In this document: positions 46,566 to 55,811 of the stretch, one piece after another | How positions within the stretch are numbered: the first letter of the stretch is position 1 | Layout: each line of letters opens with the position of its first letter | Assembly (NCBI RefSeq): GCF_044542075.1 | Contig: NZ_JBITTU010000004.1 | Span: forward strand, 372,001-436,000 | Source of the DNA: Leeuwenhoekiella sp044542075 | GTDB lineage: Bacteria; Bacteroidota; Bacteroidia; Flavobacteriales; Flavobacteriaceae | Reading direction: 5' to 3' | DNA length: 64,000 nt | Notes under the pieces: generated by a model | What the model saw: only the letters and a program-made list of their open reading frames with translations | What the model was told of the DNA's origin: nothing | The model's database searches: none | Translations under genes and position numbers: made by a program

Positions 46566-47273
46566 ATGAAGATAGAAGCTTTAACTAAAACAGATAATAA
46601 AGGGTTACGTAATGCTATTATATCAAAAATACGGGATCATATAAATTATAAGAATTTAGAGCCTGGTGATAAGCTGCCTTCAGAGCGTATGCTTTCAGAA
46701 AAGTTTGAGGTTAGCCGTAGTACAATTAGAGAAGCGATACAGACTCTAGAGTTTTATGGCATATTAGAATCAATTCCGCAAAGCGGAACTTTTGTTGCGC
46801 AATTAGGAGTAACTGCATTAAATGGAATGATAAATGAAATACTTAATCTAGAAGATCCAGATTTTAAGTCACTCGTAGAAACACGTATTTTGTTAGAGTT
46901 AAAAACTGTAAGATTAGCATCACAGCGCCGTACTGAAGAGCAATTAGTACATATGAAACAGGCACTCGATTCATATACCGAAAAAGCGCTATTAGGCGAA
47001 GATGCGGTTCAGGAAGATTTACTTTTTCATCTGGCAATAGCAAAAGCTAGTGGCAACTCAAGTTTAAATACACTTATGCTAATTATAACCCCTGAGATTA
47101 TAACAAATTTTGAGAAATACCATGTTTGTGATGATGATCAAACTTTTAGAGGTATAGAAGAACATAAGGCAATTTTTGAAGCAATTAAAAACAAAGATGT
47201 TCAGGAGAGTAAAGAGCTTATGAAAATACATTTTAAAAGCCTGTATAAGTATTGCTATAATGTAGATTTATAG
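46566..47273 (+). CDS. GntR-family (FadR/FCD type) regulator of the alginate locus
   Basis: A 235-residue transcription factor. The winged helix-turn-helix covers about residues 14-78 (LEPGDKLPSERMLSEKFEVSRSTIREAIQTLEFYGILE) and is followed by an all-helical FCD ligand-binding domain (about 85-225) with ETRILLELKTVRLA, DLLFHLAIAKASGN and EEHKAIFEAIKNKD. FCD proteins often bind a metal and a small organic acid. Here the inducer is probably a uronate intermediate such as DEH or KDG (inference). Three operators with TGGTWWACCA cores lie at this gene, at PL6 and at susC, which fits one regulator for all three units. Confidence 0.9.
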   Translation: MKIEALTKTDNKGLRNAIISKIRDHINYKNLEPGDKLPSERMLSEKFEVSRSTIREAIQTLEFYGILESIPQSGTFVAQLGVTALNGMINEILNLEDPDFKSLVETRILLELKTVRLASQRRTEEQLVHMKQALDSYTEKALLGEDAVQEDLLFHLAIAKASGNSSLNTLMLIITPEIITNFEKYHVCDDDQTFRGIEEHKAIFEAIKNKDVQESKELMKIHFKSLYKYCYNVDL

Positions 47274-47424
47274 GAGTCCTTAAGTTTTAAGCAGCCGGTT
47301 AGCTGCAGCTTTAAGCACTTAATTTATTAGAAATTAATACTGAATTTTTAAAAATCATTAAAAATTCAGCAGGTATTATTTTGCCTAAAATTAAGGTGAA
47401 ATAATCAGATAGAAACAAGTAACT
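47274..47424 (+). promoter_or_regulatory. Spacer between gntR and the catabolic operon
   Basis: No gene and no copy of the 13-bp-step operator is seen in these 151 bp. A small hairpin, GCAGC (47292-47296) with GCTGC (47303-47307), lies shortly after the gntR stop and lacks a T-run. The transporter gene may therefore be read through from the gntR promoter, or have a weak promoter of its own near the TATTTTG stretch around 47380. Confidence 0.35.
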
Positions 47425-48702
47425 ATGAAAGTAAAAGGATTACGGTGGTGGGTTATTGGGTTGATCTGTTTAGCAACAGTAATTAACTATATAGATCGTA
47501 CAGCTTTTGGAGTGATGTGGCCCGAAATGGGGAAAGACCTGGGGATGGATGAGGCAGATTATGCCATTATGCTAAATGTGTTTATGATCACGTATGCTGC
47601 GGGTAAATTTCTCTCGGGCAAATTGTACGATATTATAGGTACGCGTATGGGATTTGTAGTTTCTATCGCAGTATGGTCTATCGCTTCTGTATTTCACGCG
47701 GTAGCACGAGGGCTGGTTTCGTTAACACTTTTTAGAGCTTTATTAGGTCTGGGAGAAGCCGGCAATTGGCCAGGAGCGGTAAAGAGTAATGGAGAGTGGT
47801 TTCCGGTAAAACAGCGTGCGGTAGCTCAAGGTATTTTTAATGCAGGTGCTTCTTTAGGAAGTGTTATTGCACCGGTTTTAATTGCTTTTTTATATGGAAG
47901 ATTTGGTTGGAGAACTACATTTATAATTATAGGTTTTTTGGGTCTAATCTGGATTATTCCGTGGTTATTCATTAATAAAGCAAAACCTAGAAAGCACCCG
48001 TGGATTACCGATGAAGAAAAGAAATTTATTTCACAGGGAAGCCTGGAAAATGTTTTTGATGAAGATGAGAAGCGAGAAAAAGGATTGAGCCTGATAAAAA
48101 TCCTAAGTTATAAAGAATCTTGGGGAGTGCTATCTGCACGGTTTTTTATTGAGCCAATCTGGTGGTTATTTGTAGGCTGGATGCCACTTTATTTACATTC
48201 TGAATACGGTTTTAGTATTGAACAAATAGGTTCTACAATCTGGATTTCGTACTTGGGCGGTATGGCCGGTAGTCTTCTGGGAGGATGGTATTGCGGCAAG
48301 CTTATGGAAACTAAAACTACAGATGCTGCCCGTAAAATCACTATAACCATAGGTGGTGTTTTGATATTTTTAGGACTTCTGGGAATTATATTCTTTGTTC
48401 AGCCAGATAGCCCTATGTCATTTATCTACATAACAGGAATCGTTTTGTTTGGGTTTCAGTTTGCAATAGGAAATATTCAAACCTTATCAAGCGATCTATT
48501 TAGAGGCCCTTCAGTGGGTACATTAGCAGGATTAGCAGGAAGCGTGGGCGCAGTTTCGGTTATTATTATGAACTGGTTGATTCCACAGATAACCTTAAAA
48601 TCTTATACCCCGGCATTTATATTAATAGCGGTCTTAGCACCACTGGCGGTTTTATCAATTTTAGTATTGATACGAAAGGTAAGACCGGTTGAAATAGAAT
48701 AA
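47425..48702 (+). CDS. MFS hexuronate/DEH transporter (ExuT-like)
   Basis: A 425-residue inner-membrane transporter of the anion:cation symporter branch of the MFS, with about 12 hydrophobic segments. Marks are NYIDRTAFGVMWPEM in helix 1, the loop KLYDIIGTRMGF, FRALLGLGEAGNWPGAVKSNGEWFP and RAVAQGIFNAGASLGSVIAP. These match hexuronate transporters. In the alginate locus it would carry DEH or other unsaturated uronates from periplasm to cytoplasm for the reductase and kinase encoded downstream. Substrate from context. Confidence 0.87.
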   Translation: MKVKGLRWWVIGLICLATVINYIDRTAFGVMWPEMGKDLGMDEADYAIMLNVFMITYAAGKFLSGKLYDIIGTRMGFVVSIAVWSIASVFHAVARGLVSLTLFRALLGLGEAGNWPGAVKSNGEWFPVKQRAVAQGIFNAGASLGSVIAPVLIAFLYGRFGWRTTFIIIGFLGLIWIIPWLFINKAKPRKHPWITDEEKKFISQGSLENVFDEDEKREKGLSLIKILSYKESWGVLSARFFIEPIWWLFVGWMPLYLHSEYGFSIEQIGSTIWISYLGGMAGSLLGGWYCGKLMETKTTDAARKITITIGGVLIFLGLLGIIFFVQPDSPMSFIYITGIVLFGFQFAIGNIQTLSSDLFRGPSVGTLAGLAGSVGAVSVIIMNWLIPQITLKSYTPAFILIAVLAPLAVLSILVLIRKVRPVEIE

Positions 48703-48726
48703 TACGATAATTAAAAAATAACAAGG

Positions 48727-49488
48727 ATGAGTACAAAAAGTAAAGTTGCAGTAATTACAGGCGCCACAGGAGGCATCGGGTTTGCAGTCGCAAGAAAATT
48801 AGGCCAAGATGGTTTTACGATAATCTTAAATGGTATTGATGATGAGGCTGGAGCAGCCCGCGTACAAGAACTTAAAGCTGAAAATATAGAAGCAGAATAT
48901 TATGGTTTTGACGTCACTAATGAAGATGAGGTAACTTTAAATATTAAGGCTGTAGGAGAAAAATACGGAAAGATTGATGTCCTGGTAAATAATGCAGGTG
49001 GCCTGGGTGGAAGATCACGTTTTGAAGAAATGACTACGGAGTTTTACAGATCAGTAATGGCACTAAATTTAGATTCAGTTTTCTTTGCCTCGCGAGCGGC
49101 GATACCGTTTCTTAAAAAAGGGGAGCATGCAAACATAATTAATTACACATCTAATGCAGCCTGGAATGCTGGTGGTCCTGGCGCGGGGGTATATGGTACT
49201 TCTAAAGCAGGAGTACACGCCATTACCCGTGCACTTGCAAAAGATCTAGCTGAATATGGAATTCGCGTAAATGCAGTTTCTCCGGGAACGATAGATACAC
49301 CTTTTCATTCTCAAATTAAATCTACTAAACCTGAAGTGTTTGCTTCCTGGAAAAACAATATCCTTTTAGGAAGATTAGGTCAGCCCGAAGATGTGGCTTC
49401 AGTTGTCGCATTTTTAGCAGGTGAAGGTGCTGCCTTTATTACAGCAGAAACCATTCAGATAGGTGGTGGTCAAGCTTTAGGAATCTAA
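48727..49488 (+). CDS. SDR-family oxidoreductase, probable DEH reductase
   Basis: A 253-residue short-chain dehydrogenase/reductase: cofactor motif TGATGGIG (11-18), NNAGG near 88-92, Ser in NYTSNAAW, catalytic Tyr and Lys in YGTSKAG, and PGTIDTPFHS. In alginate loci such an enzyme reduces DEH to 2-keto-3-deoxy-gluconate (KDG) with NAD(P)H. Its position just before the KDG kinase and KDPG aldolase genes supports that role; sequence alone would also allow other sugar substrates. Confidence 0.85.
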   Translation: MSTKSKVAVITGATGGIGFAVARKLGQDGFTIILNGIDDEAGAARVQELKAENIEAEYYGFDVTNEDEVTLNIKAVGEKYGKIDVLVNNAGGLGGRSRFEEMTTEFYRSVMALNLDSVFFASRAAIPFLKKGEHANIINYTSNAAWNAGGPGAGVYGTSKAGVHAITRALAKDLAEYGIRVNAVSPGTIDTPFHSQIKSTKPEVFASWKNNILLGRLGQPEDVASVVAFLAGEGAAFITAETIQIGGGQALGI

Positions 49489-49542
49489 AGCATATATTTT
49501 TAAGAATAGTACATTAATCCCCATTTAATTAAAGAAAGCGTT

Positions 49543-50553
49543 ATGAAGAGGGTTGTGACCTTTGGAGAACTTATGATGCGCCTTGCTACTCAACATAATG
49601 AGCGATTTGGTCAGGCGCGTTCACTGGGTTTAACCTATGGTGGAGGCGAATTTAATGTTGCAGTGTCTCTATCTAATTATGGGATGCATACTCAATTTGT
49701 ATCTCGATTTCCTGATAATGATTTAGGAAAAAGTGCTGTAGAAGAAGTTAATCGGTTTAAAGTTAATTCAGATTATAGTGCCTTTGGAGGAGAAAGACTG
49801 GGGGTTTATTTTTTAGAACAAGGTGCAGGTTTGCGACCAAGTAGTGTGGTTTATGACCGGGCTAATAGTGCATTTGCAACAGCAATACCGGGAACTTTTG
49901 ACTGGAATGCAATTTTTGAAAACGCTACCTGGTTTCATTGGAGTGGTGTGACCCCTGCATTATCACAAAACGCTGCCGATCTGACTTTAGAAGCGCTAAA
50001 AGCAGCTAAATCTAAAGGAATTAGAATATCCTGTGATCTCAACTATCGCTCTAAACTTTGGAAATACGGAAAGGCTCCAAGTGAAGTTATGCCTCAATTG
50101 TTAGCTTATAGTAATGTGATTTTGGGTGATATTGACACGGCTTATTTTATGATGGGTCGAGCTCCAGTAAATCCAGATTATACTAAAACGGACATCTTAC
50201 CTAACCTGTACCAACCTCTGTTTAAAGCCTGTGCCGATCTTGAATATATAGCTACAAGTTTACGTAATTCTATAAATACGTCACATCAGCGTATAGGCGG
50301 AATTTTGAGTACAAAGGATCAACTATTTATTGCCAACAATTATGAAGTAAATTACGTTGTAGACCGCGTGGGAAGTGGTGATGCTTTTATGGCGGGTTTG
50401 ATTTATGGATTAAATGAACTATCACTACAACAAGCTATAGAGTTTGCTACTGCAGCCTGCGTTTTAAAGCATACTATTCCCGGAGATTTAAATCGAGTTA
50501 GTGTTGCTGAAGTTGAACAACTTATTGCTGGAGGAACCGACGTACAACGCTAA
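49543..50553 (+). CDS. kdgK: 2-keto-3-deoxygluconate kinase (PfkB family)
   Basis: A 336-residue PfkB-type sugar kinase. The N-terminal glycine-rich substrate site is YGGGEFNVAVSLSNYG (31-46) and the C-terminal signature with the catalytic Asp is DRVGSGDAFMAGLIYGL. It phosphorylates KDG to 2-keto-3-deoxy-6-phosphogluconate (KDPG) using ATP. The order reductase-kinase-aldolase matches the bacterial DEH pathway. It starts 54 bp after the SDR gene. Confidence 0.9.
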   Translation: MKRVVTFGELMMRLATQHNERFGQARSLGLTYGGGEFNVAVSLSNYGMHTQFVSRFPDNDLGKSAVEEVNRFKVNSDYSAFGGERLGVYFLEQGAGLRPSSVVYDRANSAFATAIPGTFDWNAIFENATWFHWSGVTPALSQNAADLTLEALKAAKSKGIRISCDLNYRSKLWKYGKAPSEVMPQLLAYSNVILGDIDTAYFMMGRAPVNPDYTKTDILPNLYQPLFKACADLEYIATSLRNSINTSHQRIGGILSTKDQLFIANNYEVNYVVDRVGSGDAFMAGLIYGLNELSLQQAIEFATAACVLKHTIPGDLNRVSVAEVEQLIAGGTDVQR

Positions 50554-50567
50554 TTTTAGAAGAACAT

Positions 50568-51236
50568 ATGAATAAACATAATCGTATTGATGTCGCTTTA
50601 GCGCTTAAGTATAATGGTTTTGTCCCGTTATTTTATGATGAGGATATAAATCGTTGTAAGCATTTAATATCAGCGTGCTACAATGGTGGAGCACGCATTT
50701 TAGAATTTACTGCTCGGGGTGATTTTGCACACGAAGTATTTAGTGAAGTATCAAAATTTATTGAGGTTACTTATCCAGATATGTTTCTGGGTGTGGGTTC
50801 TATAACAGATGCCGCTGCAGCTTCTTTATATATGCAAATGGGAGCAGATTTTATTGTTACTCCGGCTTTGCGAGAAGATATTGCGGAAGTGTGTAACCGT
50901 CGTAAAATTTTATGGCTACCCGGCTGTGGTTCTGTTAAAGAAATTAATGATGCAGAAGCACTGGGTTGTGAGATTATAAAATTATTTCCGGGATCTATTT
51001 ATGGTCCTGAGTTTGTAAAAGCAGTTAAAGGTCCTCAACCGTGGACGTCAATTATGCCTACTGGTGGTGTAATTCCTACTCAAGAAAATTTAAAATCCTG
51101 GTTTGATGCAGGTGTTACCTGTGTTGGATTAGGCTCACAACTAATTAGCAAATCACCTGAAGGAGGTTATGATTATAGTGCAATAGAAACTAAAGTGAAG
51201 AAAGTCATTGAAATACTTAAAACAATACGAGAATAA
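50568..51236 (+). CDS. kdgA: KDPG aldolase
   Basis: A 222-residue class I aldolase of the KDPG/KHG type. Marks are RILEFTARGDFA (the LE.T.R active-site strand), FLGVGSITDAAAASLYMQMGADFIVTPAL, LPGCGSVKEINDAEALGCEIIKLFPGS with the Schiff-base Lys in IIKLFPG, and IMPTGGV. It splits KDPG into pyruvate and glyceraldehyde-3-phosphate and ends the DEH pathway. It starts 14 bp after kdgK and is the last gene of the unit. Confidence 0.93.
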   Translation: MNKHNRIDVALALKYNGFVPLFYDEDINRCKHLISACYNGGARILEFTARGDFAHEVFSEVSKFIEVTYPDMFLGVGSITDAAAASLYMQMGADFIVTPALREDIAEVCNRRKILWLPGCGSVKEINDAEALGCEIIKLFPGSIYGPEFVKAVKGPQPWTSIMPTGGVIPTQENLKSWFDAGVTCVGLGSQLISKSPEGGYDYSAIETKVKKVIEILKTIRE

Positions 51237-51735
51237 AAATAGCTTGTAGTCAGATTTTTAATATTAGTATTATCTGTTTTACACTCAAGGAGTATTTAAA
51301 AAATCACTGGTTAAATCAGAATTTTACAGATACTGATCCTTAGAAGCATAATCCCCAAAGACATTTAATCTATAGGGATTTTTTATTTAGGTTTTTTTTA
51401 AATCCCATTTATAGAATAGCATAAATTTTGAAACAAAAAACATTAATAAAACTGCTGCGGTTTATTTTTCTCAAGCCTTTCGCTTAATCGCGGAGAAAGA
51501 AGGAAATTTATAATGCCTTTTAAAGCTTTACGAGTTCTTACATTCTTATTTTTAATGAATTAATTTTTTCAAGTGAATTGTGATATTTATTAAATATTTT
51601 CAAATGCATATGAATAAGTAAATTGATTTTGCACATTCATTTCAAATTTTTTGGTCAAAATTTATTGCAGTTCTATGTTCTTGGAAGCTTATAGTATCTA
51701 ATATAGATTGAATTAATTTTCTGAATTATAATGCT
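51237..51735. other. Gene-free spacer after kdgA
   Basis: About 500 bp of AT-rich sequence without a credible gene. AATCCC (51350-51355) and GGGATT (51375-51380) followed by a T-run could be a weak terminator for the kdg operon, with a 19-nt loop. Nothing else is recognised. It marks the border between the alginate locus and the accessory region. Confidence 0.5.
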
Positions 51736-52782
51736 TTAAATTGACGGAGCTGTAGGAACTACATTACTTATATAGCCTATAACTTGAGTTAATGAAGATT
51801 TAATTTGTGTCGTATAACCTACTTCATTAATAGTTGCTTTTTGATTATTAGTATTTAGGAAAAAGGGACCAATAGAAAAATGATTTTTCTTTGTTATTTG
51901 GGATTTTATAAGTTCAAGGTCATTCTTGTTAAACGTTCCTTCGAGATTAATTTTAGTACCTATAAGCATAGACTGAGTCACTAATGGAAATATCCCTTGG
52001 TTATTTGTAAGTGTACCAGTAGAATAATATCCCGAATTTAGACCCTCTATTTTCCAATTCTTTAAGCTAAAAAGTTCAAAATCTAACCAGGGTCTAATAA
52101 ACTCTACACATAAGACTTTAAGATTTATTTTTTTGATTTGGGTTTCTTTATGAAAAGTGATCTTTTGTGTAGAGTCTTGTTTAATAATATCAAGGGAAAT
52201 TGCTTTATCACCTCTCACAATTAAGAAGTCTGAATTACTGGTATCGCCATTTACCATATCAATTTCCATATCTATTAAATTAGCTTCATCATCTAGTAGT
52301 GTATACCAATTAGATGGTTTAGTATATACCGGTAGCCATCCACTAAGGCCGCCTCCCATATCTACAAGTTTTGAAGTATCACAATTTTGCTGCGCTTTAC
52401 TAAGTAAGTGATTTGTATACTTTGCATTAGTTGAAGCTCCATAAATAAGATTTTCCCATATTTTTTCAGTCGAATTTAAGCTAGGGGTATAATAGGTAGT
52501 TACTATAGGAACACTATCAGCAAGACGTGATAGCCTGTATGCTGCTTTATAATCACCCGTAGGGTTATCTGGAGAATGAGCATTTTTATACTGAGAAATA
52601 TCTATAGCAAAAGGAACAGCATTAAGCTGTAAAATGGTTTTAACTGTATCAATTAACTGAGGCTTGGTGCTTTGCTCAACAGAAGTTCGTAGGTTACTAA
52701 TTTTTTTATTAAAAGTAAATTCAGGTTTGACCTGTGTTTTTTTTACAAATTCTGCAGCAAAAAGGTCAGATAAGTTTTTCAT
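51736..52782 (-). CDS. Uncharacterised protein, short paralogue with RPW motif
   Basis: A 348-residue protein with no signal peptide or membrane segment; I do not recognise its family. Two blocks are shared with the product of the next gene upstream (52834-54243): an S-W-L..Y..PSNW block in the middle (GWLPVYTKPSNW here, SWLLSYPSPANW there), and the last ~120 residues, which start at FIRPWLDFELFSLKNW (VNIMRPWFSESIFGLGHW there) and end at QVIGYISNVVPTAP (QIIGWVSRLIPYSP there). It is therefore a shorter paralogue. It is co-directional with that gene, 51 bp apart, and likely in one operon. Function unknown. Confidence 0.7.
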   Translation of the reverse strand: MKNLSDLFAAEFVKKTQVKPEFTFNKKISNLRTSVEQSTKPQLIDTVKTILQLNAVPFAIDISQYKNAHSPDNPTGDYKAAYRLSRLADSVPIVTTYYTPSLNSTEKIWENLIYGASTNAKYTNHLLSKAQQNCDTSKLVDMGGGLSGWLPVYTKPSNWYTLLDDEANLIDMEIDMVNGDTSNSDFLIVRGDKAISLDIIKQDSTQKITFHKETQIKKINLKVLCVEFIRPWLDFELFSLKNWKIEGLNSGYYSTGTLTNNQGIFPLVTQSMLIGTKINLEGTFNKNDLELIKSQITKKNHFSIGPFFLNTNNQKATINEVGYTTQIKSSLTQVIGYISNVVPTAPSI

Positions 52783-52833
52783 AGATTAATAAAATTATGG
52801 CTGAGATTTATATGAGAAATCACAGCCATATAA

Positions 52834-54243
52834 TTATTGTTTTTTTGGTGAGTAGGGTATTAATCTACTTACCCATCCTATTATTTGCATCCCGGGTATA
52901 CGTATTTCTCCATCTTGTATATCAGAGTCAAATTTATCTTCAGAAGAGCCATGACCGTAACTACCTCCTATAGTAAAGGGTCCGTAACCTACAGACACAC
53001 TAGCTTTTATTGATTTTTTCATATGCTCCTGTTCTTCATGGCTAAAATCTGCTTTTATGGTAATATCTTTTGCTACGATAAAAGCTACAGGATACATAGG
53101 TATAGCTGAGCTAGCGTTTGTAGAATCAATTTTTCCGTTTGATATATCACCTGGTTCAAAAGCATTATTAGACCAATGTCCTAATCCAAAAATAGATTCA
53201 GAAAACCAAGGACGCATAATATTTACCTTAGCAATTTTAGCACTTATTTCTACTGAATCTTTATCTGCACTACTGTTTGAATTTTCAAATTTCCCTTCAC
53301 TACTAGCTTTCACTTTCCAAAGTCCTACACTTACGCTAGTATCTATACTAAAACTATTTTCTGAAGCTTTAGATCTCAATTTTGTGTTTGATCCTTTTAT
53401 TTTAAGCTCTGTAAAATTTAGATTGGTTTCATCTGTCCAGTTTGCAGGAGATGGATAACTCAATAACCAACTACTCCCATTGCCCAAAGCAGATGGAAAT
53501 TTAGCCTCATCCTGAATACCTTTTTTAGCAATTTCTAAAGCTCTACGTATACCATCATTTATAGTAGTATTTAAAATGTCTAGTGCTTGCTCAACATATT
53601 TAGCATTACCTGCAGTAAGTTTTCTAAAGGTTTTTTTAATTTCATTCTCTAGTCTTGGTGCTGTTGCATTCCATTTTCTATCTGCTCCATTCTTTATAGA
53701 TTCGTCATTAGACTCTAGATCATCCAGATATAAGTTATAAGCCGTTCTATAGTCTATAATCGCATCTACATAATCTCCTTTATTGGTTTCATAATTTACA
53801 TAGTCGTTGCTGTCTGTACGTGTAGTTGTTTCTTCATCGGTAAATGGGTTTTTTTCGGTAGTTATAGGATGAAGGTAATTGTATGCTTTGTCATACATAG
53901 CTTTTGCATTCTCATCAGGTTGAGTAGTAGCATTAGCTCCGGTTAATACCGTTTCATAAGCATCAGTCAGTTTTTTTGAGGATTTTTCCCAAGCAAGTGA
54001 CATTGGAGAAACCTGATCTACCATAGCAGAAAATTCTTCAGAGGTCTTTAAATCACCTAATGGGTTTGATGGAGTTCTTGGGTTTGCAAAAGATTTCACA
54101 TCTACTGCTCCATTTTGGGTAAAATGAATAAAGGTTTCTTCATTTTTAAATGGATTAATACCGCTTGAAGGTTGATATGTAATCGCATCAAAAAGTCTAT
54201 CATAAATAGCTTCTAGTAATTGTTTTTCTTGTTCTTGAGTCAT
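52834..54243 (-). CDS. Uncharacterised protein, long paralogue with RPWF motif
   Basis: A 469-residue soluble protein of unknown function with no signal peptide. The N-terminal half (about 1-255) is helical and charged. The C-terminal half is beta-rich: SWLLSYPSPANW, strands with alternating polar residues (SFSIDTSVSVGLWKVKASSEG), VNIMRPWFSESIFGLGHW, a PMYPVAFIVAKDITIKADF strand, and a glycine-rich segment (VSVGYGPFTIGGSYGHGSSEDK) before QIIGWVSRLIPYSP. The gene faces the tail-collar gene across a 946-bp spacer. The glycine-rich amphipathic strands could suit a self-assembling or membrane-interacting protein, but that is speculation. Confidence 0.7.
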   Translation of the reverse strand: MTQEQEKQLLEAIYDRLFDAITYQPSSGINPFKNEETFIHFTQNGAVDVKSFANPRTPSNPLGDLKTSEEFSAMVDQVSPMSLAWEKSSKKLTDAYETVLTGANATTQPDENAKAMYDKAYNYLHPITTEKNPFTDEETTTRTDSNDYVNYETNKGDYVDAIIDYRTAYNLYLDDLESNDESIKNGADRKWNATAPRLENEIKKTFRKLTAGNAKYVEQALDILNTTINDGIRRALEIAKKGIQDEAKFPSALGNGSSWLLSYPSPANWTDETNLNFTELKIKGSNTKLRSKASENSFSIDTSVSVGLWKVKASSEGKFENSNSSADKDSVEISAKIAKVNIMRPWFSESIFGLGHWSNNAFEPGDISNGKIDSTNASSAIPMYPVAFIVAKDITIKADFSHEEQEHMKKSIKASVSVGYGPFTIGGSYGHGSSEDKFDSDIQDGEIRIPGMQIIGWVSRLIPYSPKKQ

Positions 54244-55189
54244 GACTTTAATGTTAAGTTTATTTATATACTAATTATTTATTGTGAAACTTAATTAAGC
54301 ATAATAATACCTAGGGGGATAATGACTGAAGCTGAATAGGACTTCTAAAAGAGAAAGGGGGTACTAGAAATAAAATGTTGTAAGAACAGATTATTTTATA
54401 AATACACGTAAATGTATAAACTAAAACATTAGTAAACAATGAATTATGTATTTATGGGGGAAAACACCCATGAAGATTTTTATAATTTTTTTATTGTAAA
54501 TTCAAAAATTATACAGACAATAAAATTGTATCATAATGTGTATGAACACAATTAAAACCGTCATATCTAGCAGAAGACTACATAAAGTGATTAAGAATAA
54601 ATATGCTAATTGATAGCTTACTAATGATAAAATTAAGCTTTAAAAAGCAAGTTGTGTTTAATGAAAGGTTTTGGCCCATATAACATTAACTCGATCAATT
54701 TGAAGATACTCATTTTGATAACGTAGGTTATGAACGTGTGAAGCACTTTTTTAATCGTTTAAGATATCCAGTTAACCCAGAAAATGGTTAACGAACAATT
54801 TAAAATCTACAGTTTAAGAAAATGTATTATAATAATTATTTCAACTTTAGACTTTACTCATTCTAATTGTAATCATTATTGTAGATAAACCGTGAAAATA
54901 CTTATTCAATAATAATAGACTAGTAAGTTAAAATTGTCACCAACTTAGTATAATGATTTCTGCAAAATATTTCTTCAAATAGCTTGTCAATTAAGGTTTG
55001 TAGTCTATTCTAACTTGTTAAATATAATTAAGAATAATGGTCGCTTATTACTTGTAAATTGTGTATTTCAGCTGCAAATATTTTAATTTTAACTATGATT
55101 TAAAAGATTAGGGGCTTTATCCCCCTTTCTAAGATCTCAATAGTGTTTAATTTTATTAATCATTTTATATTAATTTAATTAAATAGACT
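54244..55189. other. 946-bp AT-rich spacer between divergent accessory genes
   Basis: No intact gene is seen. It holds an inverted repeat, GTTAACC (54771-54777) with GGTTAAC (54786-54792), a short G/C hairpin (GGGG 55111-55114 with CCCC 55121-55124) about 65 bp before the tail-collar ATG, and several G-rich clusters near 54313-54363 and 54457. A 33-codon open stretch at about 54691-54790, ending GYERVKHFFNRLRYPVNPENG and a stop, reads like protein but lacks a start and may be a decayed gene. Confidence 0.5.
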
Positions 55190-55756
55190 ATGGAACCATT
55201 TATTGGACAGATTCAACCTTTTGGATTCAATTTTGCGCCTAGAGGATGGGCTAAATGTGACGGTCAACTTATAGCTATATCATCTAATACGGCTTTGTTT
55301 TCACTCCTAGGTACAACATTTGGAGGAGATGGCAGAACTACTTTTGCGCTACCCGATTTACGTGGAAGAAGCATTGTTCATATTGGAAATGGACCAGGTT
55401 TGTCAACAATTAATTGGGGAGAAAGAGGCGGTACTGAGCAACTAACTTTCACACAAGCTAATTTGCCTTCTCACTCACATGCAATAATAGATGGTGTAGC
55501 AAATGTTACCGTTGCAACCACAAATAATGATAATGCTACTTCAGAGACTGATGGAGGTATTAATGTATTAGGTACTTCAGGTAGCATGCCAGAAATTTAT
55601 AGAGAAGGTGGAGCCACTAGTGATAAATTAGGAGGGGTGCATATCTCAGGAACAACTGCTTTAAGTGGTGGAAATATACCTGTGCAAAGCAGAAATCCCT
55701 TTTTAGGAATTAATGTATGTATTGCTGAATTTGGCATATTTCCTTCAAGAAGCTAA
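55190..55756 (+). CDS. Phage tail-collar domain protein (microcystin-dependent-protein-like)
   Basis: A 188-residue protein without signal peptide. Residues about 5-62 form the tail-collar domain: FIGQIQPFGFNFAPRGWAKCDGQLIAI, NTALFSLLGTTFGGDGRTTFALPDLRGR. After a GERGGTEQLTFTQANLPSHSHA hinge comes a variable segment and a conserved C-terminus FLGINVCIAEFGIFPSRS. Such proteins occur in bacterial genomes outside prophages; their cellular role is unsettled. No other phage genes are near. It lies 55 bp before the binding-protein-like gene, in the same direction. Confidence 0.85.
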   Translation: MEPFIGQIQPFGFNFAPRGWAKCDGQLIAISSNTALFSLLGTTFGGDGRTTFALPDLRGRSIVHIGNGPGLSTINWGERGGTEQLTFTQANLPSHSHAIIDGVANVTVATTNNDNATSETDGGINVLGTSGSMPEIYREGGATSDKLGGVHISGTTALSGGNIPVQSRNPFLGINVCIAEFGIFPSRS

Positions 55757-55811
55757 AAATTAATTAACTAGGGAATCATTTCAAGAATAATGATCCTTTA
55801 TTTTTAATAGT

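Noticed and set aside
46566..47273. The GntR protein as regulator of the sulfated-glycan locus too.
   Set aside because: No TTGGTAAACCAA-type pair was found in the promoter regions of 1-29294.
55190..55756. Prophage, because of the tail-collar domain.
   Set aside because: No integrase, portal, capsid, tape-measure or lysis gene is present; such tail-collar proteins occur alone in many bacteria.
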